The position numbers and the translations under genes are program-made. Positions 42,024-49,942 of a stretch of 64,000 nucleotides of DNA are shown here, piece after piece; positions within the stretch are counted from its first letter, which is position 1; each line of letters starts with the position of its first letter. Source of the DNA: Brachybacterium ginsengisoli (lineage in GTDB: Bacteria > Actinomycetota > Actinomycetes > Actinomycetales > Dermabacteraceae); NCBI RefSeq assembly GCF_002407065.1, contig NZ_CP023564.1, positions 3,782,001-3,846,000 on the forward strand, read 5' to 3'. Under the pieces are notes generated by a model, which saw nothing but the letters and a program-made list of their open reading frames with translations, did not search any database and was not told the DNA's origin.

Positions 42024-42499
42024 GCGCCGTGACCGCGCAGGCGCCCGTGAGAGGATCCGGTGCCATGCGCGTGCCCGTCTACCTCATCGCGATCGCCTCG
42101 TGCCTCGTGCTCTCGGCCCTCTTCGCGAGCCGGGAGAACTGGCTCGGCCTGGTGCTCGTGATCCTGGCGGCGATCGCCTACTCGGTGCGCCTGGTCACGA
42201 CCACGCGCGCCGCCCGTCGCGCCGAGGTGGAGGCGGCACGGGGCCCCGTGGCCCGCACCTCCGCCGAGCAGGAGCAGCTGAAGTCCGAGCTGCGCGAGAT
42301 GCGTGAGGCCTACGAGCGCAACCGCCGCTGGATGCTCCTCATCGCCATGGTCGTCGCCGGCCTGGCCGTGGTGGCGTGGAGCTGGAACCCGGCCTTCGCC
42401 CTCGCGCTGGTGCTCTTCGCGATCCCGCCTCTGGCTCTGGCGTGGAGGAACACCACGGCCGTGCGCAAGATCGACGCGGGCCTGGCGAAGGCCCGCTGA
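42020..42499 (+). CDS. Small four-helix membrane protein coupled to the Nramp-related transporter
   Basis: A 159-residue protein I do not recognise. Helices: YLIAIASCLVLSALFA (about 19-34), WLGLVLVILAAIAYSVRLV (41-59), WMLLIAMVVAGLAVVAW (107-123) and FALALVLFAIPPLALAW (128-144). A cytosolic helical segment rich in Arg/Glu (RAARRAEVEAARG, EQLKSELREMREAYERNRR) separates the pairs and may form a coiled coil. Start is ambiguous: ATG 42020 overlaps the transporter stop (ATGA), while ATG 42065 has a better ribosome site (AGAGGA) and begins just before the first helix. Coupling suggests an accessory subunit. Strong terminator 27 bases downstream. Confidence 0.75.
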   Translation: MSAVTAQAPVRGSGAMRVPVYLIAIASCLVLSALFASRENWLGLVLVILAAIAYSVRLVTTTRAARRAEVEAARGPVARTSAEQEQLKSELREMREAYERNRRWMLLIAMVVAGLAVVAWSWNPAFALALVLFAIPPLALAWRNTTAVRKIDAGLAKAR

Positions 42500-42525
42500 G
42501 GCCGGGGCGGCTGCCCCACCTGGTG

Positions 42526-42569
42526 CGACGACGGCGCCGATTCCCCGAGGGGAGTCGGCGCCGTCGTCG
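42526..42569 (+). terminator. Very long terminator hairpin
   Basis: CGACGACGGCGCCGA pairs with TCGGCGCCGTCGTCG, and the pairing continues inward through TCCCC/GGGGA with one T-G wobble, giving about 20 pairs around a 2-4 nt loop. Located 27 bases past the stop of the Nramp operon. Confidence 0.8.
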
Positions 42570-42597
42570 TGTCCGGGGTGGGGGCGGGCCGGCGCGA

Positions 42598-42757
42598 CCG
42601 GGCCGGCGCTGCTGCGTGGCGGCCGGGCCGGCGTGGCCGCGCGGAGCGGACTCAGGGCGGTCATGGTCGGCTACGGGACCAGGAGCGACGACTATGCCAA
42701 TAGCTCCGTACTCATCGCCCAGGCGCCAGTAACCGACCATGTGGGAGCCGAGCCAGG
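42598..42757. repeat. 160-bp direct repeat, family C copy 1
   Basis: Identical over 160 bases to 42822-42981. Within it, 42663-42740 is bounded by ATGGTCGGCTAC and GTAACCGACCAT, an 11-of-12 inverted repeat, with a further internal arm GGAG/CTCC around CGACTATGCCAATAG. It therefore looks like a 78-bp palindromic element carried inside a larger duplicated block. Confidence 0.95.
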
Positions 42758-42821
42758 CCGGGACCAGGCTGGGCAGGGCCGGGATCGGGCTGGAGCTGGC
42801 CGAGCCAGCCGGGGCCTCGGG

Positions 42822-42981
42822 CCGGGCCGGCGCTGCTGCGTGGCGGCCGGGCCGGCGTGGCCGCGCGGAGCGGACTCAGGGCGGTCATGGTCGGCTACGG
42901 GACCAGGAGCGACGACTATGCCAATAGCTCCGTACTCATCGCCCAGGCGCCAGTAACCGACCATGTGGGAGCCGAGCCAGG
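42822..42981. repeat. 160-bp direct repeat, family C copy 2
   Basis: Second copy, offset 224 bases, no differences found by eye. The palindromic core is 42887-42964. The perfect identity of a non-coding block argues for a recent duplication or active conversion, or possibly an assembly artefact. Confidence 0.95.
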
Positions 42982-43062
42982 ACCGAGCTGAAGAAGGCCA
43001 GGCACCCCGGGGCCGAGGCCGGGCCGGCACGCGGCCGGCTGCCCTGCCCCGACCCCGCACCC

Positions 43063-43914
43063 TCAGCCGCGCTGGACGAAGACCGAGCGGTGGTCGCCGA
43101 GGCCTTCGATGCCGATCTCCACCACGTCGCCGTCGGCGAGGTAGGGGAAGCGGCCGGAGAGGGCCACGCCCTGCGGGGTGCCGGTGTTGATGAGGTCGCC
43201 GGGCGAGAGCACCATGTACTGCGAGAGGTGGTGCACCAGCGCCGCGACCGAGAAGATCATGTCCGAGGTGTTCGAGTCCTGGCGGACCTCGCCGTTCACG
43301 CTCGACCACAGCCGCAGCTCCTGTGGCGTGACGTCCGCCGCGGGGACCAGCGCGGGGCCCACGGGGTTGAAGTTCTCCGCGCACTTGCCCTTGGACCACT
43401 GCCCGCCGGACTCCTGCAGCTGGAAGTTCCGCTCGGAGACGTCATGGCTGGTGACGTAGCCGGCGATCACGTCGAGCGCCTCCTGCTCGTCCTTCAGGTA
43501 CGAGGCGCGGCGGCCGATGACCACACCGAGCTCGACCTCCCAGTCCACGGTGGTGGCACCGGGCGGGATCGGGACCTCGTCGAACGGGCCCACCACGGTG
43601 TTGGGGTGCTTGAAGAACACGATCGGGGTGGTGGGCGGCTCGGCGCCGGACTCCGCGGCATGCGCGGCGTAGTTCTGGCCGATGCAGATCACGGCCTCGG
43701 GTCGCGCGATCGGGGCGCCGACGCGCTCCGCCTCGGCACCCTCCCAGACGGGCAGCTCCCCGGCCGCGAGCGCGGCGGCGGCCTTCTCGATCCCGCCGTC
43801 GGCGAGGAAGGCGCCGGTGATGTCCTCGGTGAGGGAGTCGAGGCGATACGTCGCGCCGTCGCTGACGAGCGCGGGCTTCTCCTGGCCGATGGGGCCGAGT
43901 CGTCGCAGTTCCAT
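43063..43914 (-). CDS. FAH-family hydrolase, probable 2,4-diketo-3-deoxy-L-rhamnonate hydrolase
   Basis: A 283-residue fumarylacetoacetate-hydrolase-fold enzyme, a close paralogue of 32767-33627: the two share [57 protein letters not shown] and [19 protein letters not shown] nearly unchanged. Predicted products are pyruvate and L-lactate. Metal ligands lie in the WEVELG segment and a downstream Asp. ATG 43912-43914 has GAAGGAG upstream. It lies 140 bases downstream of the rhamnonate dehydratase, with a hairpin in between, so it may have its own promoter. Proximity to the dehydratase suggests the rhamnonate branch, while 32767 serves fucose. Confidence 0.88.
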   Translation of the reverse strand: MELRRLGPIGQEKPALVSDGATYRLDSLTEDITGAFLADGGIEKAAAALAAGELPVWEGAEAERVGAPIARPEAVICIGQNYAAHAAESGAEPPTTPIVFFKHPNTVVGPFDEVPIPPGATTVDWEVELGVVIGRRASYLKDEQEALDVIAGYVTSHDVSERNFQLQESGGQWSKGKCAENFNPVGPALVPAADVTPQELRLWSSVNGEVRQDSNTSDMIFSVAALVHHLSQYMVLSPGDLINTGTPQGVALSGRFPYLADGDVVEIGIEGLGDHRSVFVQRG

Positions 43915-43951
43915 GGATTCTCCTTCGAAAGGGGTGATGAGCTCGTCCGGC

Positions 43952-43974
43952 CCGTCGGCCTCGGGGGCCGACGG
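43952..43974 (-). terminator. Hairpin between rhamnonate dehydratase and FAH hydrolase genes
   Basis: CCGTCGGCC and GGCCGACGG form a perfect 9-bp stem with loop TCGGG. It is 80 bases past the dehydratase stop and 37 bases before the FAH start, so it may be either a terminator or a leader structure. Stem identical to that at 37164. Confidence 0.5.
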
Positions 43975-44054
43975 ACGGAGCGCAGGCATGGCACCACTGT
44001 GCCAAGCCGCCGGGCGGCGTGCCGGGACGCCCGCCCAGCGATACCTGGGAGGTC

Positions 44055-45239
44055 TCAGTGGGCGTAGGGGCGGTGGCGCGGGATCTCGGGGTTGAACTCG
44101 ACGCCGAAGCCCGGGGTGTCCGGCACGCGGATCCTCCCGTTCTCGGGGACGGGCTCGCCGAGCAGCATCGGCGAGAACATCGGGACGATCTCCTCGGCCG
44201 TCGGATGCATCATCAGGAACTCGCTGAACGGGGAGTTCGTGCGGGTCACGACGAAGTGGTACGAGTACACGGAGGAGCCGTGGGGCACCACCAGGGCGCC
44301 GTGCGCCTCGGCGAGCGAGGAGATCTTCAGCAGCTCGGTGATGCCGCCGCACCAGCCCACGTCGGGCTGGATGATGTCCGCGCAGCCCATCTCGAGCAGC
44401 TGCCGGAAGCCCCAGCGGGTCGCCTCGTGCTCACCGGTGGTGACGAGCATGCCCTTGGGCACGTTCCTGCGCAGCTGCTGGTAGCCCCAGTAGTCGTCGG
44501 GGATCAGCGCCTCCTCGAGCCAGCGCAGGCCGTGCTCGTGGGCGCGGTGGGCGAGCCGGGTGGCGTAGTCGATATCCAGTGACATCCAGCAGTCGTACAT
44601 GAGCCAGAAGTCGTCGCCCACCTTCTCCCGCATGTCCGCGAGCAGGGCGATGTTCTTCTCCAGGCCCTCCTCGCCGTCGGCCGGGCCGTGGTGCAGCGGC
44701 ATCTTCCCGCCGATGAAGCCCAGCTCCTTGGCCACGTCGGGCCGGGCGCCGGTGGCGTACATCGTCAGCTCGTCCCGCACGGGCCCGCCCAGCAGCGCGA
44801 ACACCGGCTCCTGGCGGAGGCGGCCCAGCAGGTCGTAGAGCGCGAGGTCGACGGCGCTGATCGCGTTCAGGACGATGCCGCGGCGGCCGTAGAAGAGGGT
44901 CGAGCGGTACATCTGGTCCCAGATCCGCTCGATGTCGGTGACGCGGGCGCCCTCGAGGAAGCGCGAGAGGTGCTTCTCGACGATCCACGCGCCGGGCTCG
45001 CCGCCGGTGGAGACGGCGAAGCCGACGGTGCCGTCGTCCGCCTCGATCTCGACCATGAGGGTGCCCAGCACGTTCAGCCCGAAGGACTGACGGGACTGCG
45101 CGTACTCGGGGTAGACCGACATCGGGGTGGAGATGTGGTCGTCGATCCAGTGGTCGGCGCCCTGGTCGTGGTAGTCGGCGCCGCCGCCGGTGACGGTGTA
45201 GGCGCGCACCTGCGCGATGGTGCGGTGGTGGGTGCTCAT
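44055..45239 (-). CDS. rhmD: L-rhamnonate dehydratase (enolase superfamily)
   Basis: Dehydrates L-rhamnonate to 2-keto-3-deoxy-L-rhamnonate using Mg2+. The 394-residue protein has the rhamnonate-dehydratase landmarks [54 protein letters not shown] and metal ligands Asp ([14 protein letters not shown]), Glu ([16 protein letters not shown]) and Glu ([12 protein letters not shown]). The catalytic His is in [14 protein letters not shown], typical of this group. Full length. It is co-translated with the alcohol dehydrogenase upstream (ATGA overlap), in an apparent unit with the MFS carrier. The name follows from motifs; a closely related sugar-acid substrate cannot be excluded. Confidence 0.9.
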   Translation of the reverse strand: MSTHHRTIAQVRAYTVTGGGADYHDQGADHWIDDHISTPMSVYPEYAQSRQSFGLNVLGTLMVEIEADDGTVGFAVSTGGEPGAWIVEKHLSRFLEGARVTDIERIWDQMYRSTLFYGRRGIVLNAISAVDLALYDLLGRLRQEPVFALLGGPVRDELTMYATGARPDVAKELGFIGGKMPLHHGPADGEEGLEKNIALLADMREKVGDDFWLMYDCWMSLDIDYATRLAHRAHEHGLRWLEEALIPDDYWGYQQLRRNVPKGMLVTTGEHEATRWGFRQLLEMGCADIIQPDVGWCGGITELLKISSLAEAHGALVVPHGSSVYSYHFVVTRTNSPFSEFLMMHPTAEEIVPMFSPMLLGEPVPENGRIRVPDTPGFGVEFNPEIPRHRPYAH

Positions 45240-46282
45240 GCCGTGGCCTCCTGGCCGTCGAAGCGGACCAGGATCTTGCCGGCGGGGCCCTCGCCCGCGG
45301 CGAGCGCGGTGAAGGCCGCCTGGGCCTCCTCCACACCGACGATGCTGCTGACCAGCGGCGTCACCTGCTCGGCATGCTCGCCGATCCAGGCGGTCGCGTC
45401 CGCGAAGTCCTGGGCGGAGTAGGTGAAGGAGCCCACCACGGTGCGTTCCTCGGTGCTGATCGCGAAGGCGGGCAGCTCGAGGCGGGGCGAGCCCATCCCC
45501 ACGAGCACCACCCGGCCGCCGAGGCGGGTGGCGGTGAGGGCGTCGGCCATGGTGGGGCTGATCCCGACGGCGTCGACGGCGAGGTCGGCGGGTGCGCCGA
45601 GCACCTCGGCGACCTGGGCGGAAAGGTCCCCGGCCGACGGGTCGAGCGTGGGCACGCCGAGGGAGGCGACGAGCTCGCGTCGGGCGGGGTCCCGCTCGGA
45701 GAGGACGATCTGCTCCACGCCGGCGCGCTGCAGCGCGATGACGACGCTCTGGCCGATCGGTCCTCCGCCGATGACCAGCACCTTCTGCTCCGGGGAGGGC
45801 TCTCCGAGGCCCACCGCGTGCACCGCGACCGCGAGCGGCTCGATGAGCGCGCCGAGGTGGAGCGGCATCGCCGGGTCCAGCAGCAGCACGTTGCGGGCGG
45901 GGACCACGACGTAGTCGGCGAACGAGGCCTGACGGTCCGGGACCACGCCGATGACCTGCTTGCCCGGGGCGTGGTGCTCCTGGCCCCGGTACTCCGCGGC
46001 CTGGTCCTCGGGGACGACGACGGGGTTGAACGTGGCGGGGGCGCCGACGGGCAGCGCGGCGGCGTCGACCCCCTCGCCGAGCGCGGCGATGGTGCCGGAG
46101 GACTCGTGGCCCATGATCTGGCCGGGCACGCGGCGGCCGTTGTCGCCGGTGAAGCCGTGGAAGTCGGATCCGCAGATGCCGGTGGCGCACAGGCGCAGCA
46201 GCACCTCGCCGGGTCCGGGATCGGGGCGGTCGATCTCGACGACGTCGAGCTGGTGGAAGGCGGTGAGGACGAGTGCTCGCAC
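45236..46282 (-). CDS. Medium-chain zinc alcohol/polyol dehydrogenase without structural zinc lobe
   Basis: A 348-residue MDR-type dehydrogenase. Catalytic zinc ligands are Cys in [11 protein letters not shown] (about residue 37) and His/Glu in [11 protein letters not shown]; the Rossmann motif is [21 protein letters not shown]. The region that normally holds the four-cysteine structural zinc site reads [20 protein letters not shown] and has no cysteine, as in sorbitol-dehydrogenase-like enzymes that have lost it. Expected to oxidise a sugar alcohol or aldose, perhaps L-rhamnose or 2-keto-3-deoxy-rhamnonate. ATG 46280-46282 after GAAGGAG; stop overlaps rhmD. Upstream carrier gene is 55 bases away on the same strand. 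Confidence 0.9.
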   Translation of the reverse strand: MRALVLTAFHQLDVVEIDRPDPGPGEVLLRLCATGICGSDFHGFTGDNGRRVPGQIMGHESSGTIAALGEGVDAAALPVGAPATFNPVVVPEDQAAEYRGQEHHAPGKQVIGVVPDRQASFADYVVVPARNVLLLDPAMPLHLGALIEPLAVAVHAVGLGEPSPEQKVLVIGGGPIGQSVVIALQRAGVEQIVLSERDPARRELVASLGVPTLDPSAGDLSAQVAEVLGAPADLAVDAVGISPTMADALTATRLGGRVVLVGMGSPRLELPAFAISTEERTVVGSFTYSAQDFADATAWIGEHAEQVTPLVSSIVGVEEAQAAFTALAAGEGPAGKILVRFDGQEATA

Positions 46283-46337
46283 GATGGCTCCTTCGAGGGG
46301 TCGGTTCGGGGACGGTCGGTTCGGGGTCTGGCGGTGG

Positions 46338-47684
46338 TCAGGCAGTGGGGGCGGGCTTGCGCCGGTCCAGGAGTCTCGTGCCGGCGAGGAAGAGGGCGCC
46401 GAGGAAGGGCATGGTCGCGAGCATCAGCAGGCCGGCCGCCTCGGTCCCGAAGGTGGAGACCACCCAGACCCGGAGGTTCGGGGCGACGAAGCCGCCGAGG
46501 TTGCCCACGCCGTTGATGAGGCCGATGGAGGAGGCCAGCGCCGCGCCGGAGAGGTAGGAGGTGGGGATGTTCCAGAAGATCGGCTGCGCGGAGCAGAACC
46601 CGACCGCCGCGAGGCAGAGGCCCAGCATGACCACCACCGGCTGGGTGAACAGGCCGGTCATCAGCAGGCCCACGCCGGAGACGATCAGCAGCACGGTCGC
46701 CACGTCCCGGTACCGGCCGGTCCTGTCCGCGAACCGGCCCGAGAAGAAGTTCGCCGCGAGGCCCACCACCCAGGGGATGGTGAACAGCAGGCCCACCACG
46801 AGGCCCACGTCGCGGCCGGCGATCCCCGCGATCTGCTGGGGCAGGAAGAAGGTCAGGCCGTACACGGAGAGCTGGATCGTGAAGTACACGAAGCAGAAGT
46901 AGAGGATGCGGCCGTTCAGCAGCGCGCGCCACCAGGTCAGAGGGCGGGCCTCCTCCTTCTGCGCGGATTCGGCGTCGAGCGTCGCCTGCAGCTCGGTGCG
47001 CTCCTCCTCGGTGAGCCAGCGGGCGTTGCGCGGCCGATCGGTGAGGTAGAAGAACGCGATCACGCCGACGGCGACGGCGATGAGCCCCTCGATGAGGAAC
47101 ATCCACTGGAAGCCCCACAGCCCGAGGAACCCGTCGAGCTCCATGAGGCCGCCGGAGAGGGGGCCGCCGAGGATGTTGGCGACGGGCAGGCCCATGTAGA
47201 ACAGGGCCGTGGCCTGGGCACGACGTCGGCGCGGGAACCAGTAGGTGAGGTAGAGGATCACGCCGGGGAAGAACCCGGCCTCGGCCACGCCCAGCAGGAA
47301 TCGCAGGATGTAGAACATCGTGGGCCCGGTGGTGAACATGAACAGGGAGGCGATGATGCCCCAGGTGATCATGATCCGCGCCATCCACCAGCGGGCTCCC
47401 ACCTTGTGCATGATCAGGTTCGAGGGGACCTCGAAGACGGCATAGCCGATGAAGAAGAGCCCGGCGCCGAAGGCGTAGGCCGCCGTGGACAGCCCGGCGT
47501 GGACCTCGAGCGACTCCTCGGCGAAGCCGATGTTGGTGCGATCGATGAAGGCGATCACGTACATGAGCAGGAGGAAGGGCAGCAGCCGCTTCAGCGCCTT
47601 GGTCGAGGCGCTCCTGGTGGCCGGGGTGTACTGCTCATCGCCGGGGGCGACCGATGTGCCGCGAGGCGTGCGGACAGAGGTCAT
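46338..47684 (-). CDS. MFS transporter, anion:cation symporter family (rhamnonate carrier candidate)
   Basis: A 448-residue twelve-helix MFS protein of the ACS family, which carries organic acids such as glucarate, tartrate and rhamnonate. TM1 contains FLLLMYVIAFIDRTNIGFAE; the FIDRTNIGFA core is the family hallmark. Other landmarks are FFIGYAVFEVPSNLIMHKVG, FLLGVAEAGFFPGVILYLTYWFP (core LLGVAEAGFFPG) and WMFLIEGLIAV. ATG 47682-47684 has AAGGAGAG upstream. Together with the alcohol dehydrogenase and rhmD it forms a likely operon, so L-rhamnonate is the best substrate guess (compare E. coli RhmT). Divergent from the SDR gene. Confidence 0.9.
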   Translation of the reverse strand: MTSVRTPRGTSVAPGDEQYTPATRSASTKALKRLLPFLLLMYVIAFIDRTNIGFAEESLEVHAGLSTAAYAFGAGLFFIGYAVFEVPSNLIMHKVGARWWMARIMITWGIIASLFMFTTGPTMFYILRFLLGVAEAGFFPGVILYLTYWFPRRRRAQATALFYMGLPVANILGGPLSGGLMELDGFLGLWGFQWMFLIEGLIAVAVGVIAFFYLTDRPRNARWLTEEERTELQATLDAESAQKEEARPLTWWRALLNGRILYFCFVYFTIQLSVYGLTFFLPQQIAGIAGRDVGLVVGLLFTIPWVVGLAANFFSGRFADRTGRYRDVATVLLIVSGVGLLMTGLFTQPVVVMLGLCLAAVGFCSAQPIFWNIPTSYLSGAALASSIGLINGVGNLGGFVAPNLRVWVVSTFGTEAAGLLMLATMPFLGALFLAGTRLLDRRKPAPTA

Positions 47685-48021
47685 CGGGACTCTCCTTCGT
47701 CGTCGTCGAGGAAGTGCGGAGGGCCGCTGGCGGTGCGCCGGGCCGGCTCCGACCCCGCGCAGGGGCCGACGGCCTCCGGCGAGCGGGGACTTCGACGCTA
47801 CTGCGCGCCAGGTCAGTTGCCGAGTCCGTCGCCATACGCGTTCCGCGAATCCCTTATCCCCTTTCGGAAATCTCCGGGCCGGGCGCCCTGCGGCCTGGTG
47901 GGACGCCGTCGTCGTGTGCCTCTCACTTCCCTCTCACTCCGTGTATTCATCCGACCTCCTGCACGCGGAGGGCGCATGATGGGACTGCTGATCGACACCA
48001 CTCGACGAGGAGAACACCCCC
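47685..48021. other. 337-bp divergent control region of the rhamnonate cassette
   Basis: Located between the ACS carrier and the SDR gene and so presumably holding both promoters. No gene is present. I saw no convincing dyad or canonical -35/-10 pair; ACGAGGAGAA before the SDR start is a good ribosome site. Confidence 0.55.
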
Positions 48022-48783
48022 ATGAACGCAGCATCGGATCTCGAGTTCGACGGACTCGCGGCCATCGTCACCGGTGGCGGCGCCGGCATCGGCGCCGCGA
48101 CGATCCGCGCCCTCCAGGCCCGGGGCGCGAGGACCGCCGCGCTCGACATCGACCCCTCCGGCGCCCCCGAGGGCGCGCTGCAGATCCAGGTCGACCTCAC
48201 CGACTCCGCCGCGGTGACGGCCGCCGTGGACCGCGCCGCCGAGGAGCTCGGCGGGATCGACATCGTCATCAACAACGCGGGCATCGGCGCCCAGGGCGAG
48301 GTCGACGCGAACGACGACGCCGAGTGGGCGCGCGTGCTCGACGTCAACGTCATCTCCGTGGCGCGCGTGACGACGGCGGCGCTCCCCCACCTCCGCCGCT
48401 CCGAGTCCGCCGCCGTGGTCAACACCGCCTCGATCGCCTCGATGCTGGGCCTGCCCGAGCGCGTGCTGTACTCCGCCTCGAAGGGCGCCGTCCAGGCGAT
48501 GACCCTCGCCATGGCGGCCGACTGGGTCGCCGAGGGCATCCGGGTCAACGCCGTGGTGCCCGGCACCGCGAACACCCCGTGGATCGGCCGCCTGCTCGAG
48601 AAGGCCGCGGACCCGGAGGCCGAGCGTGCGGCGCTGAACGCCCGCCAGCCCCACGGCCGGCTCGTCGAGCCCGAGGAGGTCGCGGAGGCGCACTGCTACC
48701 TCGCCTCGCCCCGCAACCGCTCCACCACCGGCGTGCTGCTCCCCATCGACGGCGGCATGACGAACGTTCGCACGAGGTCCTGA
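48022..48783 (+). CDS. Short-chain dehydrogenase, probable 2-keto-3-deoxy-L-rhamnonate/fuconate 4-dehydrogenase
   Basis: A 253-residue classical SDR. TGGGAGIGAATIRALQARG is the cofactor loop, with a following Asp (ALDIDPSG) that favours NAD+; NNAGIGAQGE, the catalytic Ser in NTASIASMLGLPE and YSASKGAV complete the active site. PHGRLVEPEEVA and DGGMTNVR end the fold. It is divergent from the rhamnonate operon, and enzymes of this type oxidise C4 of 2-keto-3-deoxy-L-rhamnonate or -fuconate in diketo-hydrolase pathways. As the only such SDR near either pathway it might serve both. ATG 48022 preceded by ACGAGGAG. Terminator 25 bases downstream. Confidence 0.88.
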   Translation: MNAASDLEFDGLAAIVTGGGAGIGAATIRALQARGARTAALDIDPSGAPEGALQIQVDLTDSAAVTAAVDRAAEELGGIDIVINNAGIGAQGEVDANDDAEWARVLDVNVISVARVTTAALPHLRRSESAAVVNTASIASMLGLPERVLYSASKGAVQAMTLAMAADWVAEGIRVNAVVPGTANTPWIGRLLEKAADPEAERAALNARQPHGRLVEPEEVAEAHCYLASPRNRSTTGVLLPIDGGMTNVRTRS

Positions 48784-48807
48784 CCGGGCGCGCCCGGAGC
48801 ACGCGCA

Positions 48808-48842
48808 GCGGCCCCGTCGGAGAGGATCTCCTGCGGGGCCGC
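48808..48842 (+). terminator. Terminator after the SDR gene
   Basis: GCGGCCCCG and CGGGGCCGC form an outer 9-bp stem, and GGAGA/TCTCC an inner 5-bp stem, around loop GGA. Located 25 bases past the stop. Confidence 0.75.
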
Positions 48843-48985
48843 AGTGCGTGGTCGGCGGCCGACGGGCAGAGTGCGGACCCCTCGACAGCGGTGCTGCCCG
48901 ACTTGATAGCCTGTGCCAGATCTTTGCCGTGACCTGCCACGATGCACGTCCCGACGTCGCCGCCAACGCCCGCCCAGGAGGATCT

Positions 48986-49942
48986 GTGCCGCGCATCGAG
49001 CAGACGGACTGGCTGGAGACCTTCGTGGCCGTGATCGAGCACGGCAGCTTCTCCGGCGCCGCCCGCGCCCTGCACCGGGCGCAGTCCCGGGTGAGCACGC
49101 ACGTCGCCGCCCTGGAGCGTGCCCTCGGCGGGACGCTCGTGGATCGCAGCCACCGCCCGATCGGGCCCACCGAGCTGGGGACGACCTTCCTCCCCCACGC
49201 CCGCGAGGTGCTCGCCGCCCTGGAGCGGGGCGCGGAGGCGGTCGAGGCCCACACGGGGACGCTGCGGGGCCGGGTGGTCGTGGGCTGCCATCCCAGCGTG
49301 AGCGCCGGCTTCCTGCCCGGGGTGCTGGCGGAGCTGCACGCCCGCCACCCCCTGCTGCGGGTGGAGCTCACCGAGCACACCACGCCGGACATCGTCTCCG
49401 GCATCGCCTCGGGCCGTTTCCATCTCGCGATCCATTCCGTGGCGAACGACCCGCCCTCGGCGGATCTGCGCAGCGTGCCCCTGTGGACCGAGCGCTACGT
49501 GGCGGTGGTCCCTCCGGAGCATCCGCTGCTGCCCGCCGGCGGGATGACGGAGGAGGGCCTGGATCCGCACCGGCTCACCGAGCATCCGCTGATCGGGATC
49601 GCCCGTCCCGGGGCGCCGGTCGATCCGGACACCGCCGGGGCGCTCAGCGCCTGGGGGCTCGAGATCCCGCTGGCCTGGCAGTCCGAGCTGCCGCAGTCCG
49701 TGGTGGGCCTGGCCCGGGCCGGGCTCGGCGTGGGAGTGCTTAACGCTCTGGCGGCGACCACCTGCGACACCTCGGGGATGGCGGTCGCGCCGATCGGGAG
49801 CGTCGACGAGGGCCGCCTCGTGGCGGTCACCTCTCCGCGCAGCACCGCCTCCTCCCCCAGCGTGGACGCCCTGTTCCGGGCGATCGTCGAGGCGACCCCG
49901 CCGGCGGGAGTGCTCCCCGCGGCCGGGCGGGGCGAGCGGTGA
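48986..49942 (+). CDS. LysR-family transcriptional regulator
   Basis: A 318-residue LTTR. The N-terminal helix-turn-helix covers residues 5-65 (DWLETFVAVIEHGSFSGAAR, ALHRAQSRVSTHVAALERAL), followed by the linker helix and a periplasmic-binding-fold effector domain from about 90 (GRVVVGCHPSVSAGFLPGVL, LTEHTTPDIVSGIASGRFHL, YVAVVPPEHPLL). Start is GTG 48986, 5 bases after AGGAGG; a longer frame upstream crosses the preceding terminator region. The stop overlaps the following MFS gene (GTGA), so regulator and transporter are made together, an unusual co-directional arrangement for LysR genes that normally diverge from their targets. Confidence 0.92.
   Translation: MPRIEQTDWLETFVAVIEHGSFSGAARALHRAQSRVSTHVAALERALGGTLVDRSHRPIGPTELGTTFLPHAREVLAALERGAEAVEAHTGTLRGRVVVGCHPSVSAGFLPGVLAELHARHPLLRVELTEHTTPDIVSGIASGRFHLAIHSVANDPPSADLRSVPLWTERYVAVVPPEHPLLPAGGMTEEGLDPHRLTEHPLIGIARPGAPVDPDTAGALSAWGLEIPLAWQSELPQSVVGLARAGLGVGVLNALAATTCDTSGMAVAPIGSVDEGRLVAVTSPRSTASSPSVDALFRAIVEATPPAGVLPAAGRGER

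Larger units (their letters stand above)
42500..43062. other. 563-bp convergent gap with terminator and a duplicated 160-bp element
   Basis: Lies between the small membrane protein and the minus-strand FAH hydrolase. It contains the long hairpin at 42526-42569 and the two perfect 160-bp repeats at 42598 and 42822, separated by 64 unique bases. Apparent reading frames across it simply follow the repeat and have no family character. Confidence 0.75.

Noticed and set aside
42663..42964. Possible small protein ending SSVLIAQAPVTDHV encoded in the 42.6 kb repeats
   Set aside because: The frame exists only because the 160-bp repeat is open in one frame; no ribosome site, and the palindromic structure explains the sequence better.
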